64,000 nucleotides of DNA. Source: Streptomyces nitrosporeus (lineage in GTDB: Bacteria; Actinomycetota; Actinomycetes; Streptomycetales; Streptomycetaceae). Positions within the stretch are counted from its first letter, which is position 1. Every line of letters begins with the position of its first letter. Shown one piece after another: positions 9,114 through 17,728 of this stretch. The stretch covers positions 1,736,001 to 1,800,000 of the forward strand of contig NZ_CP023702.1 in NCBI RefSeq assembly GCF_008704555.1, in the 5' to 3' direction. The notes beneath the pieces were generated by a model, which was not told the DNA's origin, searched no databases, and saw nothing but the letters and a program-made list of their open reading frames with translations. Both the position numbers and the translations under genes were made by a program.

Positions 9114-9764
9114 TCAGGGGGCGGTGACCGGCAGGACGTCCGGGGAGAGCGCTCCGGCGCGGGCGGAGGCCGCGGTCGTCCGGCGGAGGTGGTGGCGGCG
9201 GCACAGGACCTCGTAACCGGTCTCCGCCGCCGGGCGGTTCACGTCCCCCACGACGATCTGGGCGCCCGCCACGACCATCTCCCCGTCCACCGTACGGGCG
9301 TTGTGGGTGGCGCGGGCGCCGCACCAGCACAGCGCCTCGACCTGGAGCTGCTCTATCCGGTCCGCCAGTTCGATCAGCCGCTGGGAGCCCGGGAAGAGCC
9401 TGGTGCGGAAGTCGGTGGTGATGCCGAAGGCGAAGACGTCCAGTCCGAGGTCGTCCACGACCCTGGCGAGCTGGTCGATCTGCTCGGGGGCGAGGAACTG
9501 GGCCTCGTCCACGATGACGTAGTCCGCCTTGCCGCCCTTGGAGAACTGGTCGACCAGGTAGGCGTACAGATCCATGCCTTCGCTCGCCTCCACCGCCTCC
9601 GTCACCAGTCCCAGCCGCGAGGAGAGCTTCCCCTCCCCCGCCCGGTCGTCACGGGTGAAGATCACACCACGGAGCCCCCGGGCCGAGCGGTTGTGCCCGA
9701 TCTGGAGTGCCAGGGTGCTCTTTCCGCAGTCCATCGTCCCGGAGAAGAACACGAGCTCGGGCAT
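9114..9764 (-). CDS. tdk: Thymidine kinase
   Basis: Phosphorylates thymidine to dTMP in the pyrimidine salvage pathway, in the cytoplasm. The 216-residue type II enzyme has a P-loop GTMDCGKST at residues 9-17, the Walker B/lid VIVDEAQF near residue 85, the thymidine-contacting GITTDFR strand near 114, and the zinc-binding cysteines CWC (about 145) and CRRHH (about 188) of the structural Zn knot. The length matches the bacterial family. Start MPELVFFSGTMDCGKS at 9764 is unambiguous. It is followed upstream by the phosphodiesterase gene 63 bp away on the same strand. Confidence 0.96.
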   Translation of the reverse strand: MPELVFFSGTMDCGKSTLALQIGHNRSARGLRGVIFTRDDRAGEGKLSSRLGLVTEAVEASEGMDLYAYLVDQFSKGGKADYVIVDEAQFLAPEQIDQLARVVDDLGLDVFAFGITTDFRTRLFPGSQRLIELADRIEQLQVEALCWCGARATHNARTVDGEMVVAGAQIVVGDVNRPAAETGYEVLCRRHHLRRTTAASARAGALSPDVLPVTAP

Positions 9765-9827
9765 GGGAAGTCGAAGGCCTTTCGGGAGCGGTACGGAATA
9801 CGGGGTGCGGGGCGCGGGCGCGAGGGG

Positions 9828-11015
9828 TCAGGTACGGACTTCGAGGAGCGGGACGAGGAGTTCCGCCGGGGTCAGCGAGCCGTGCATGCCGGCCATCGCC
9901 GACTCGTGGGGCTCGTTGACCGACGCGGTGATCACCACGTCGTCGTGGGCGGCCGCCACCACGTCGCCGATCCTGCCGTAAACCCGCTCGTCGACCCGCG
10001 GCCCGAACCAGCCCGCGGCCACGGCCTCCTCGCGGCTCGCCACCCAGAACTGCTCGCCGAGCACCTCCCGCCAGACGGCCAGCACATCGGCCCCGGCCCC
10101 GGGGACGGCGTACACATGGCGGGCCCGGCCCTCGCCGCCGAGCAGGGCGACACCGGCACCGAGCTCCCAGTCCTCGTCGAAGTCGATCCGGGACCGCTCG
10201 TCGAAGGGGATGTCGACCATCCCGTGGTCGGCGGTGATGTACAGCGCGGTGCGGGGCGGGAGCTGCTCAGCCAGGCGGCGGGCGAGCCCGTCCGCGTACA
10301 TCAGCCGGCCCCGCCAGGCGTCGGAGTCGGTACCGAAGCGGTGGCCGGCACCGTCGACCTCGCTGTAGTACGTGTAGACGAGGGACCGGTCGCCCGCGGC
10401 GAGCCGCTCGGCGGCGAGGTCCATCCGCTCCTCGCCGGAGAGCCTGCCGAGGAAGGACCCTCCGCTGAGGGCGATCCTGGTGAGCGGGGTGTGCTCGAAC
10501 GCGGGTGCGGATACCTGGGCCGTGCGCACGCCCGCGGCGTGGGCCTGCTCGAAGACCGTCGGGTACGGCTGCCAGACCCTGGGCTCGGTCCACGGCTTCC
10601 AGCGCAGCTGGTTCATCAGCGCGCCGGCGTCCGGGTCGCGGACCGTGTAACCGGGCAGGCCGTGCGCGCCGGGGGGCAGCCCCGTGCCCACCGAGGCGAG
10701 CGAGGTCGCCGTGGTGGAGGGGAACCCCGCCGTCAGGGGGCGGCCGGTGCCGCCGCGCGAGGTGGGCAGCAGCGAGTGCAGGAAGGGCGCCTCGTCCGGG
10801 TGCGACCGGATCTGCTCCCAGCCGAGGCCGTCGATGAGGAAGACGCAGTTCCGGTCGGCGGGGGTGAGCTCGGGGATCACCGCCTCGAAACCCGGTACGC
10901 CCTGGCCGGCGACGAGCGTCGGCAGCAGGTCGGCGAGCGCGCCGCCGCCGTATTCGGGCACGGGGGCGGTGTCGGGTGCGAGCAGGACGGGGTCCTGCCA
11001 GGCCGGCTGGGCCAT
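9828..11015 (-). CDS. Alkaline-phosphatase-superfamily phosphodiesterase/nucleotide pyrophosphatase
   Basis: A 395-residue metalloenzyme of the type I phosphodiesterase/nucleotide pyrophosphatase family. Visible features are the first metal aspartate in CVFLIDGLGWEQ (about residue 60), the nucleophile threonine in GFPSTTATS (about 97), the DGAGHRFG metal block (about 223), and ITADHGMVDIP (about 262) with the last Asp-His pair. There is no signal peptide, so it is predicted to be cytoplasmic. Its ATG overlaps the stop of the upstream DUF5998 gene by one base (TGATG), so translation is probably coupled. The natural substrate is unknown. Confidence 0.9.
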   Translation of the reverse strand: MAQPAWQDPVLLAPDTAPVPEYGGGALADLLPTLVAGQGVPGFEAVIPELTPADRNCVFLIDGLGWEQIRSHPDEAPFLHSLLPTSRGGTGRPLTAGFPSTTATSLASVGTGLPPGAHGLPGYTVRDPDAGALMNQLRWKPWTEPRVWQPYPTVFEQAHAAGVRTAQVSAPAFEHTPLTRIALSGGSFLGRLSGEERMDLAAERLAAGDRSLVYTYYSEVDGAGHRFGTDSDAWRGRLMYADGLARRLAEQLPPRTALYITADHGMVDIPFDERSRIDFDEDWELGAGVALLGGEGRARHVYAVPGAGADVLAVWREVLGEQFWVASREEAVAAGWFGPRVDERVYGRIGDVVAAAHDDVVITASVNEPHESAMAGMHGSLTPAELLVPLLEVRT

Positions 11016-11611
11016 CAGCGGCCGGTCACGGCGGTGGCCGCGGTGGCTTCGGAGAGCGCCTGGGCGAAGGCGAGCGTCTGCCGCACGGCGTCCGGGCCGT
11101 CACCGGTCTCACTGACGCGCAGGCTCAGGTCGTCGGCGGTGGTGTTGCCGGTGTAGCCGTGGTCGGCGTCGCAGTTGGGGTCGCCGCAGGCGGCGGGTTC
11201 CAGGTCGATCCGGGAGACGGCACCCCAGCCGATCGTCAGGACCACCTCGCGGGGCAGGGTCCCCGGCACGTACTTCTCGGGGTTGGCCACCACCCGGCTG
11301 AGGACGACGGAGGAGATCCGCCCCAGCTTGACCGACTCCGTGGACGTCGTGGCGAAGGGCGTGGGGGAGCTGGTGTCCGCGGCCTGCTCGTCGGTGTGGC
11401 TCACGATGAAGCGCGTGCCCGTCAGGACGAGGACCGTGACATGGCGCCGCACCTCGTTGGAGTCGAAGGTGGTCTCCTGGTGCACCAGGTACGACGAGAC
11501 CGGCTCCCCTCCGACGGCGGCCTCCACCGCCTCGGCCACGAGGGCCGGGTAGTAGCCGCTGCGCTCGATCGCCGCGCGCAGCCCCTGGGTCGTCGTACCG
11601 GTCTTTGCCAT
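11015..11611 (-). CDS. DUF5998 family protein
   Basis: A 198-residue actinobacterial protein of unknown function. It reads MAKTGTTTQGLRAAIERSGYYP and has a conserved middle with FIVSHTDEQ, a Ser/Thr-rich linker and the block IGWGAVSRIDLEPAACGDPNCDADHGYTG; the C-x4-C pair and nearby His could bind metal. The start is set at the ATG ending at 11611; another ATG three codons upstream (11620) is possible. It is translationally coupled to the phosphodiesterase gene, suggesting a shared pathway that I cannot name. Confidence 0.85.
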   Translation of the reverse strand: MAKTGTTTQGLRAAIERSGYYPALVAEAVEAAVGGEPVSSYLVHQETTFDSNEVRRHVTVLVLTGTRFIVSHTDEQAADTSSPTPFATTSTESVKLGRISSVVLSRVVANPEKYVPGTLPREVVLTIGWGAVSRIDLEPAACGDPNCDADHGYTGNTTADDLSLRVSETGDGPDAVRQTLAFAQALSEATAATAVTGR

Positions 11612-11701
11612 GCGGACCATCCTACGGGGGGCCGCCGACTGCCGGGGACGCCCCGCGCGGCCCGCCCCGCGCCCGCACGGGGCGCCGGGCGGGTCCGCGG
11701 C

Positions 11702-14599
11702 TCAGTAGCTGGGGAGCCGGCGGGGGCCGAGGTCGGTCCGGGCGGGTGCGGGGGCGAGCCGGACGCCCGCGCCCAGGACGGTCAGCCCGCGGGTGGCCAC
11801 CACGACGGGCTCCAGGCCCACCGAGACCACCTCGGGGTGGTCGTCCACCAGCCGGGACACCCGCAGGAGCAGTTCCTCGAGCGCGGGGGTGTCCACCGGC
11901 GCCGATCCGCGCCACCCGAAGAGCAGTGGTGCGGCCCGGATGGAGCGGATCAGCTCGGAGGCGTCCCGGTCGGTGGCCGGCACCAGCCGGTGGGCGGTGT
12001 CACCGAGCAGCTCCGAGGGTGTGCCCGCCAGGCCGAAGGAGAGGACGGCACCGGCGGTGGCGTCGATCGAGGCCCGTACGACGGTGTCGACGCCCCGGGG
12101 CGCCATGGCCTGGACGACCGGCCGGAGCTCCGCGGGTGTGCCGAGCAGGCCGGTCAGCTCGCCGTAGGCCCGGCGCAGGGCCTCCTCCCCCGGCAGGTCG
12201 AGCCGGACGCCGCCGAGGTCGGAGCGGTGCCGCAGGTGGGGGGCGGTGGTCTTGAGCGCCACCGGGTAGCCGAGCCGTGCGGCGGCGGCGACCGCGCTCT
12301 CCACGTCCGGGGCCGGCAGCGCGGGGCGCACGGTGATGCCGTACAGGCCGAGGAGTCCGGCGGCCTCCTCATGGGTGAGGGGGCGGCCCCGGGGGTCCGG
12401 GTCCGGGCCGAGCAGGGAGTCGATCAGGTCGGCCGCGGCCTGCTCGTCGATCGTCTCGTCCAGGAACTCGGGGACCTTGCCGGGGGTGGCGGCCTGGCGG
12501 CGCCACCGGGCGTACCGCACGGCCTCGGCGAGTGCGCGGACGGCCCGCTCGGCGGCGGGGTAGGCGGGGATCCGGCGCACGCGGCGGGCGCTGTCCGGCT
12601 CCCCCGGCCCCTCCTGCCCGCCGGTGTCCCCCTGCCTGCCGGTGTCCTCCGGTCCGCCCGGCGGGAGGGCGGCCCGTCCGCCGGGCGGCGCCTGGGCGGC
12701 CGGGCCCGCGGGCGCGTCGGGGGGTGCGGTGCTCGCGGCCTCGGCGAGGGCTCCGGCCAGGCCGCCCATCTCCACGTGCACCACGGCCACCGGCTTCGCG
12801 GGCCGGGAGGCGGCCGCCTCCCGCAGGGCCGCGGCCAGCACCTCGCCGTCACCGGTGTGCGCCTCGCCGTTCTCGCCCACCCACGGGATGGCCGTGACGA
12901 TCACGGCGTCGCACCCCGGATCGTCCAGTGCTTCCGCCAGCGCGTCCCGGAAGTCCTGCGGCAGGGCCTCCGTCGTGAGGTCGCGGGGCGGCCGCGGGCG
13001 CAGGCCCTCGGCCAGGCAGGCGTCGTAGGTGAGGAGTCCGAGCGACTCGGAGTTGCCGAGGATCGCCACCCGGGGCCCCGCCGGCAGGGGCTGGTCGGCG
13101 AGGAGCCGGCCGACGTCGACCATCTCCGTCACCGTGTCGACCCGGATCACGCCCGCCTGGCGCATCAGCGCGGAGACGGTCGCGTCGGGGACCCTGCTCA
13201 CCGGCACCGTGTGGCCGGGCGGGGTGGAGCCGCTGTGCCGGGCGCCCTTCACGACGACCACGGGCTTCACCGCGGCGGTCCGCCGGGCGAGCCGGTGGAA
13301 CTTGCGCGGGTTGCCGAAGGACTCCAGGTAGAGCAGGGCCACCTCGGTGTCCTGGTCCTCGTACCAGTACTGCAGGACGTCGTTGCCGGAGAGGTCGGCC
13401 CGGTTGCCGGCGGAGATGAAGGTCGACAGGCCCGCCCCACGGCCGTGCAGGCCTGACAGGACGGCGATCCCGATCGCGCCGGACTGGGTGAACAGCCCGA
13501 TGTGCCCGGTGGCGGGCGACTCGGGGGCGAGCGAGGCGTTCAGCCGGACGGCGGGGGCCGTGTTGATGATCCCGAAGGCGTTCGGGCCGATGATCCGCAT
13601 CCCGTAGGAGCGGGCCCGGCGGACGAGTTCACGCTGGCGCTCCCGGCCCGCCGCACCGCGCTCCGCGTAACCGGCGGAGACGACGACCAGGCCGCGGACG
13701 CCGTGCTCACCGCAGTCCGTGACGGCCTGGGGCACCCGGTCGGCCGGTACGGCGACGACCGCGAGATCCACCTTCTCGCCGATCCCGCGCAGCGAGCGGT
13801 GCGCGGGCACCGAGTCGATGGTCTCCAGCTCCGCCGGGAAGGAGCTGTTCACGGCGTACACGCGTCCCGTGAAACCCGAGGCGAGGAGGTTGCGCAGGAC
13901 CGTGCGGCCCACCCCGCCCGGAGTCCTGCCCGTACCGATGACGGCGACCGAACCGGGCGCCAGCAGACGCTGCACCGAGCGGGCCTCGGCCCGCTGCTCA
14001 CGGCCGCGCTGGACGGCGAGCGATTCGGCCGTGGGCTCGATGTCGAGGGTGAGGTGGACGGCACCGTCCTCGAAGCTGCGCTGCTGGGTGTAGCCGGCGT
14101 CCCGGAACACCTTGATCATCTTGGTGTTGGCGGGCAGCACCTCCGCGGCGAACCGGCGGATACCGCGCTCGCGGGCGACCGCGGCGATGTGTTCGAGCAT
14201 GGTGGACGCCACACCGCGCCCCTGGTGCGCGTCCTGGACGAGGAAGGCGACCTCCGCCTCGTCCGCGGGCGCGGAGGCCGGCCGGCCCTGGGCGTCGATC
14301 CGGTCGTAGCGCACGGTGGCGATGATCTCGCCGCCGACCGTGACGGCCAGCCCCACCCGGTCCACGTAGTCGTGATGGGTGAAGCGGCGCACGTCCTTGG
14401 CGGAGAGGCGTGGATACGGGGCGAAGAAGCGGTAGTACTTCGACTCGTCGGACACCTGCTCGTAGAAGCTGACCAGCCGCTCGGCGTCGTCGGTGGCGAT
14501 CGGCCTCACGCGGGCGGTGCCACCGTCGCGGAGGACCACATCCGCTTCCCAGTGGTCGGGGTACGCGTGATGCGGACTCTGGTCCGACATGGGCTCCAT
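11702..14599 (-). CDS. Pat-type protein acetyltransferase: GNAT fused to NDP-forming acyl-CoA synthetase
   Basis: A 965-residue multidomain protein. Residues about 20-185 form a GNAT domain with the acetyl-CoA loop QGRGVAS near 130. Residues about 205-510 are a CoA-binding Rossmann region starting APGSVAVIGTGRTPGGVG and a succinyl-CoA-ligase-like domain. After an acidic, Gly/Pro-rich linker (about 640-690), residues about 740-960 form an ATP-grasp-like domain with VALKTTAPHLRHRSDLGGV. GNAT at the N-terminus is the reverse of Salmonella Pat and matches the Streptomyces lividans arrangement as I recall it. In that family the synthetase part is catalytically dead and binds acyl-CoA, while the GNAT acetylates acyl-CoA synthetases such as Acs. 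The start may instead be the ATG at 14590 (MSDQSPHH). Confidence 0.88.
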   Translation of the reverse strand: MEPMSDQSPHHAYPDHWEADVVLRDGGTARVRPIATDDAERLVSFYEQVSDESKYYRFFAPYPRLSAKDVRRFTHHDYVDRVGLAVTVGGEIIATVRYDRIDAQGRPASAPADEAEVAFLVQDAHQGRGVASTMLEHIAAVARERGIRRFAAEVLPANTKMIKVFRDAGYTQQRSFEDGAVHLTLDIEPTAESLAVQRGREQRAEARSVQRLLAPGSVAVIGTGRTPGGVGRTVLRNLLASGFTGRVYAVNSSFPAELETIDSVPAHRSLRGIGEKVDLAVVAVPADRVPQAVTDCGEHGVRGLVVVSAGYAERGAAGRERQRELVRRARSYGMRIIGPNAFGIINTAPAVRLNASLAPESPATGHIGLFTQSGAIGIAVLSGLHGRGAGLSTFISAGNRADLSGNDVLQYWYEDQDTEVALLYLESFGNPRKFHRLARRTAAVKPVVVVKGARHSGSTPPGHTVPVSRVPDATVSALMRQAGVIRVDTVTEMVDVGRLLADQPLPAGPRVAILGNSESLGLLTYDACLAEGLRPRPPRDLTTEALPQDFRDALAEALDDPGCDAVIVTAIPWVGENGEAHTGDGEVLAAALREAAASRPAKPVAVVHVEMGGLAGALAEAASTAPPDAPAGPAAQAPPGGRAALPPGGPEDTGRQGDTGGQEGPGEPDSARRVRRIPAYPAAERAVRALAEAVRYARWRRQAATPGKVPEFLDETIDEQAAADLIDSLLGPDPDPRGRPLTHEEAAGLLGLYGITVRPALPAPDVESAVAAAARLGYPVALKTTAPHLRHRSDLGGVRLDLPGEEALRRAYGELTGLLGTPAELRPVVQAMAPRGVDTVVRASIDATAGAVLSFGLAGTPSELLGDTAHRLVPATDRDASELIRSIRAAPLLFGWRGSAPVDTPALEELLLRVSRLVDDHPEVVSVGLEPVVVATRGLTVLGAGVRLAPAPARTDLGPRRLPSY

Positions 14600-14779
14600 G
14601 CGGGAAGCCTACGGCTCACCCGTATCCGGCCGCGGGAGGGCTACGGTGGGAGCGGGCCGCGCCACCGGGCGCGTACCGCGTGGGAGTCCGGTCCGGACGA
14701 CTGTTCCGGTCCCACCGGCGCCGCGCGGACGGCAGGTCCGCCCCGCAAGGGGCACGAGTGATTCGCGAAGGGCAGAACC

Positions 14780-15061
14780 ATGGCTGAGCGCCGCGTCAAC
14801 GTCGGCTGGACCGAGGGCCTGCACGCCCGCCCCGCTTCCATCTTCGTCCGTGCCGCCACGGCTTCCGGCATCCCGGTCGGCATCGCCAAGGCCGACGGTC
14901 CGCCGGTGAACGCCGCCTCCATGCTGGCCGTGCTCGGCCTGGGCGTCCAGGGAGGCGAGGAGATCGTCCTCTCCTCGGAGGCCGAGGACGCCGAGGCCGC
15001 CCTGGACCGGCTGGCGAAGCTGGTCGCCGAGGGGCTCGGGGAGCTCCCCGAGACGGTCTGA
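14780..15061 (+). CDS. ptsH: HPr phosphocarrier protein
   Basis: Phosphate relay of the sugar phosphotransferase system: enzyme I phosphorylates a histidine, which then passes the phosphate to EIIA domains. The 93-residue protein starts at ATG 14780 behind GAAGGG. The active-site signature GLHARPAS holds the phosphorylated histidine at about residue 15. At the regulatory position the chain reads NAASMLAVLGLGVQGG, with Ser at about 47 where HPr kinase acts in Firmicutes, though Streptomyces is not known to rely on that control. The length and fold are standard. No other pts gene is beside it; it is divergent from the Pat gene. Confidence 0.95.
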   Translation: MAERRVNVGWTEGLHARPASIFVRAATASGIPVGIAKADGPPVNAASMLAVLGLGVQGGEEIVLSSEAEDAEAALDRLAKLVAEGLGELPETV

Positions 15062-15098
15062 GACCGGCCGGTACGGACCGGCTCCCCCTTCCCGTGGT

Positions 15099-15132
15099 GG
15101 GACCGCGGACCCTGCCCGGGGTCCGCGGTCCC
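15099..15132. terminator. Terminator of ptsH, bidirectional
   Basis: Perfect 14-bp stem GGGACCGCGGACCC with its complement, 6-nt loop, then GTTGTT. It lies 38 bp after the ptsH stop. Confidence 0.85.
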
Positions 15133-15288
15133 GTTGTTCCCGGGGCCGGGAGAACGAGTCCGCGAGCCGGACGAATTCACGTTCCCGATATGCGCGGGGC
15201 GCCGGGCAGAAACGCCGAGGACAAATGAATCCGGGCAGCCGGAAGAAAGCCTCGCGACTCGCGGCCTTATTTGTATACGGCGCATGTG

Positions 15289-15984
15289 TTAATACCTGAG
15301 GCCCGCAGTGTTTACGACATGTTGCGAAGTTCTCACGCGCGGCACCCCGGCCTTCTGAGCGGGCCGTCGCAGCCGGTGGGCGGCCGTGGCCCGCTCGGTG
15401 TGCTGCGCGGTCAGCGCCCTGGCGCGTTCCGCGTCGCCGCGCGCCACGGCGTCCACGATCGCCCCGTGCTCGGCCCAGGAATCGGCCGGCCGGGCGGGCC
15501 GCTCGACCGTGTACATCCAGGCGATCTTGTGCCGTAGCTGGGTGAGCAGAGCGATCAGCGCGGGGCTCCCCGACGCCTGGGCCAGCGTCTCGTGGAACCA
15601 GCCGCCCAGCGACCTCAGGTCTTCGCCCTCCCCCCGGCGCACCCGCTCCTGACCCAGTCTGACCAGGCCACGGAGCACCTTGAGGTGGGCCTCGGTGCGG
15701 CGCTGGGCGGCACGGGCGGCCCCGAGCGGCTCCAGCAGCATCCGGATCTCCAGCAGGTCTGCGGCCTCCTGTTCGGTGGGCTCGGCGACACAGGCGCCGG
15801 CGTGCCGGCGGGTGACGACGAACCCTTCCGACTCCAGGGTGCGCAGAGCCTCGCGCACCGGGACGCGGGAGACCCCGTAGCGACGCGCGAGCACCTCCTC
15901 GGTGAGGCGGCTGCCGCGCGCGAAGACACCGGAGACGATGTCGTCACGGATTGCCGTGCATACCGAATGCGCGGGAATGCGCAT
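15289..15984 (-). CDS. GntR-family regulator, FCD effector domain
   Basis: A 231-residue transcription factor. The winged HTH spans about residues 8-75, with LARRYGVSRVPVREALRTLESEGFV as the recognition region (split by the turn at YGVSRVPV). An all-helical FCD domain (about 85-215) follows; its metal or ligand pocket would use the histidines at FHETLAQASG and AEHGAIVDA. The C-terminal 20 residues (KAGVPRVRTSQHVVNTAGLRY) look like a non-conserved tail. Start ATG 15984 has GGAGG 8 bp upstream. The ligand and target genes are unknown, and no metabolic operon is adjacent; it converges on ptsH. Confidence 0.88.
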   Translation of the reverse strand: MRIPAHSVCTAIRDDIVSGVFARGSRLTEEVLARRYGVSRVPVREALRTLESEGFVVTRRHAGACVAEPTEQEAADLLEIRMLLEPLGAARAAQRRTEAHLKVLRGLVRLGQERVRRGEGEDLRSLGGWFHETLAQASGSPALIALLTQLRHKIAWMYTVERPARPADSWAEHGAIVDAVARGDAERARALTAQHTERATAAHRLRRPAQKAGVPRVRTSQHVVNTAGLRY

Positions 15985-16468
15985 GTCCGAACCTCCGCCT
16001 TAATCCCCGCGAAACGCGGCCGATCGACGCCTGTTCCGTGACTCTATTGCAATCCGCGCGCGTTTCCGACGGCAGGGCGGAATCCATGGATATCTTCCGG
16101 CCGGAAAACGGCTCGGCACGGCTTCGGCCGGCCCGCGCGGGAAGAGGTGCCGGGCCCCGGTCCGAGGGGTCTTCGGGCCGGATCGCGATCCGCTGCCGCG
16201 GACCGGTCCGGTGCCGCGGAGAAAGGCGCCGGGGCCGGGCGGGCGCGCCCGCAGGCCAAAGGGACCGGCGCCCCGTGGGGCGGAGGGACCGGCGACGGCG
16301 GGGCAGAGGGGCGGCCGGTGGCGGAGCGGCCGACGGCGGGCGGGAAGGGGCCTGCGGACGGAGGTGACGGCGGGCGGGGGAAAGCCTGCGGACGGAGGGG
16401 TGGCGGTGCCCGCGTGAGCGGGGTCCCGCACGCGCCGCCCTCGTGGGCGCCGGGCCCGGACGGGCCGC
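15985..16468. other. Non-coding stretch between the GntR and MerR-like genes
   Basis: About 484 bp, very GC-rich and purine-biased on the plus strand, with no convincing coding signal in any frame. It includes a 15-bp direct repeat GCCTGCGGACGGAGG about 36 bp apart (near 16349 and 16385) and a small palindrome ATCCATGGAT near 16083. The start of the region (TTGCAATAGAG read on the minus strand) may hold the GntR promoter. Confidence 0.5.
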
Positions 16469-16807
16469 TCAGTCCGAACTGTCGTCCGCCTTCGCCGCCG
16501 CCCGGCGGTATTCGGCGTTGATGCGCTGGGCCTCCTCGAGCTGGTCCTCGAGGATGATGATCCGGCAGGCGGCCTCGATCGGGGTGCCCTGGTCGACGAG
16601 TTCCCGGGCCCGGGCCGCGATCCGCAGCTGATAGCGGGAGTAGCGCCGGTGGCCGCCCTCGGACCGCAGCGGGGTGATGAGCCGGGCCTCGCCCAGAGCG
16701 CGGAGGAAGCCGGCGTTGGTGCCGAGCATCTCCACCGCCCGCCCCATCGTGTAGGCGGGGTAGTCGTCGTCGTCGAGCCGGCCGCCGAGCGGATTGTCCG
16801 CTGTCAT
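16469..16807 (-). CDS. MerR-like helix-turn-helix regulator
   Basis: A 112-residue DNA-binding protein. After an acidic N-terminus (MTADNPLGGRLDDDDYPAY), residues 20-90 form a MerR-type winged HTH (TMGRAVEMLGTNAGFLRALG and the GGHRRYSRYQL recognition wing). A short helix (LEDQLEEAQRINAEYRRAA) probably dimerises the protein. There is no effector-binding domain, which places it with the small MerR/BldC-like regulators of actinomycetes. Start ATG 16807 is well supported by AGGAAGAGGTG. A 32-bp perfect palindrome lies 28 bp upstream and is a good candidate for autoregulation. Confidence 0.85.
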   Translation of the reverse strand: MTADNPLGGRLDDDDYPAYTMGRAVEMLGTNAGFLRALGEARLITPLRSEGGHRRYSRYQLRIAARARELVDQGTPIEAACRIIILEDQLEEAQRINAEYRRAAAKADDSSD

Positions 16808-16834
16808 CTGCACCTCTTCCTGGGAACGCGTCGA

Positions 16835-16866
16835 GGGGCCTTGGTGCCGTACGGCACCAAGGCCCC
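16835..16866. promoter_or_regulatory. 32-bp perfect palindrome in the MerR-like gene's upstream region
   Basis: Two 16-bp arms with no spacer (arm GGGGCCTTGGTGCCGT and its exact complement). On the minus strand a TTGAAT hexamer lies directly upstream, so the palindrome would sit across or just after a -10 element. It could be a regulator's operator or an mRNA hairpin in the leader. Confidence 0.6.
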
Positions 16867-17728
16867 GAAGGAAATTCAACACCATCCGCCGGCTTCGATG
16901 CTGCGCCGGCCTTCTGTTTCCGCAGGTCCGCCCCGAGAGGGGAGGCCGTGCGGGGATCGCGGCTGCCTGACCGGGGACCACCTTCCGTTCCGGGGGTCTT
17001 GCGGTGCCCGGGCCGCACCCCTCGCGCCCGGGCGATCCTGATGGCGTCTTCCTCCTCTGCCGGAATACCGTCTCCGCCGCGCGGGCGGTCGCCGCCGATG
17101 CCCCCGGTGTGGCGGGCACCTTCCCGGCAGCCGCCCTCCCGCCCCTTACGTCCGGGGCGGGAGGGGCCACTGCCGATCCCAGCACGCGCGCCCGCAGTCC
17201 GGCGCCTTTGCTGGGTTCACCTCATGGAACGACTGCGGTTCTTCCCACTGGGTCATACCGCGGCGGCCCCTGGAACCGCGGGCCGCCCGGTGCGGCGCCA
17301 GTCCCGTCACCGTCCTGCTACCACCTGGCTCCGGAACTCCGCCACCGCACCGTACTGCGACTGCTGCTGCCCGGCAGTCCATCCCTGCCGGGCTCTCGAA
17401 CCTTGGCTACGGAAGAAATATTAGGCACGGAAGAGCGCGTTGTCTACCTTCGCCAAGACAGATTCTGGCGTGTCGGCCGATGAGGTATCCAGGTGCGTAC
17501 GGATCAGAGGTCGAGCAGGTCCTCTCCGGGCCTCCCCCGCTCCCCCACACGGCCGACGCTGCTCCGTGACTCCCGCCACACGCCCGCCGGAGCGGGGGCC
17601 GGCCCGTCCGGTCGGGGCGGGCGACGGGGCCCCTCCCACGCGGACGCCACCGCCGGGGCGGGGCCACCGGCCGCCGTCCCCCGGGCCTCCGGTTCCACCC
17701 GCCCGGCCCGTGAATAGAATCGGCTCTC
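16867..17728. other. Gene-poor region with no supported complete gene
   Basis: About 860 bp. Several open frames cross it but none has codon bias, a ribosome-binding site or a recognisable product. Features seen: a GC-rich imperfect hairpin around 17255-17290, an AT-rich spot near 17412-17423, and a short minus-strand C-terminus-like fragment described separately. Confidence 0.5.
17421..17504 (-). pseudogene. Possible C-terminal remnant of a lost gene
   Basis: On the minus strand the last 27 codons before a TAA read LIRTHLDTSSADTP followed by ESVLAKVDNALFRA. That is protein-like, and resembles the helical C-terminus of small P-loop kinases (LDTS...PEE). Codons are less GC-rich than the surroundings (GAT, CCA, GAA, TCT, GTA). 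Directly upstream the frame loses all protein-like character. This may be a decayed gene end, or chance. Confidence 0.25.

Noticed and set aside
9189..13456. Long plus-strand open frames (655 and 826 residues) opposite tdk, the phosphodiesterase and the Pat gene
   Set aside because: Antisense artefacts of high GC; the translations are His/Gly/Arg-rich with no family signature and no ribosome-binding site.
16044..17018. 324-residue minus-strand frame over the MerR-like gene
   Set aside because: Different frame from the regulator; Pro/Arg/Gly-rich throughout.
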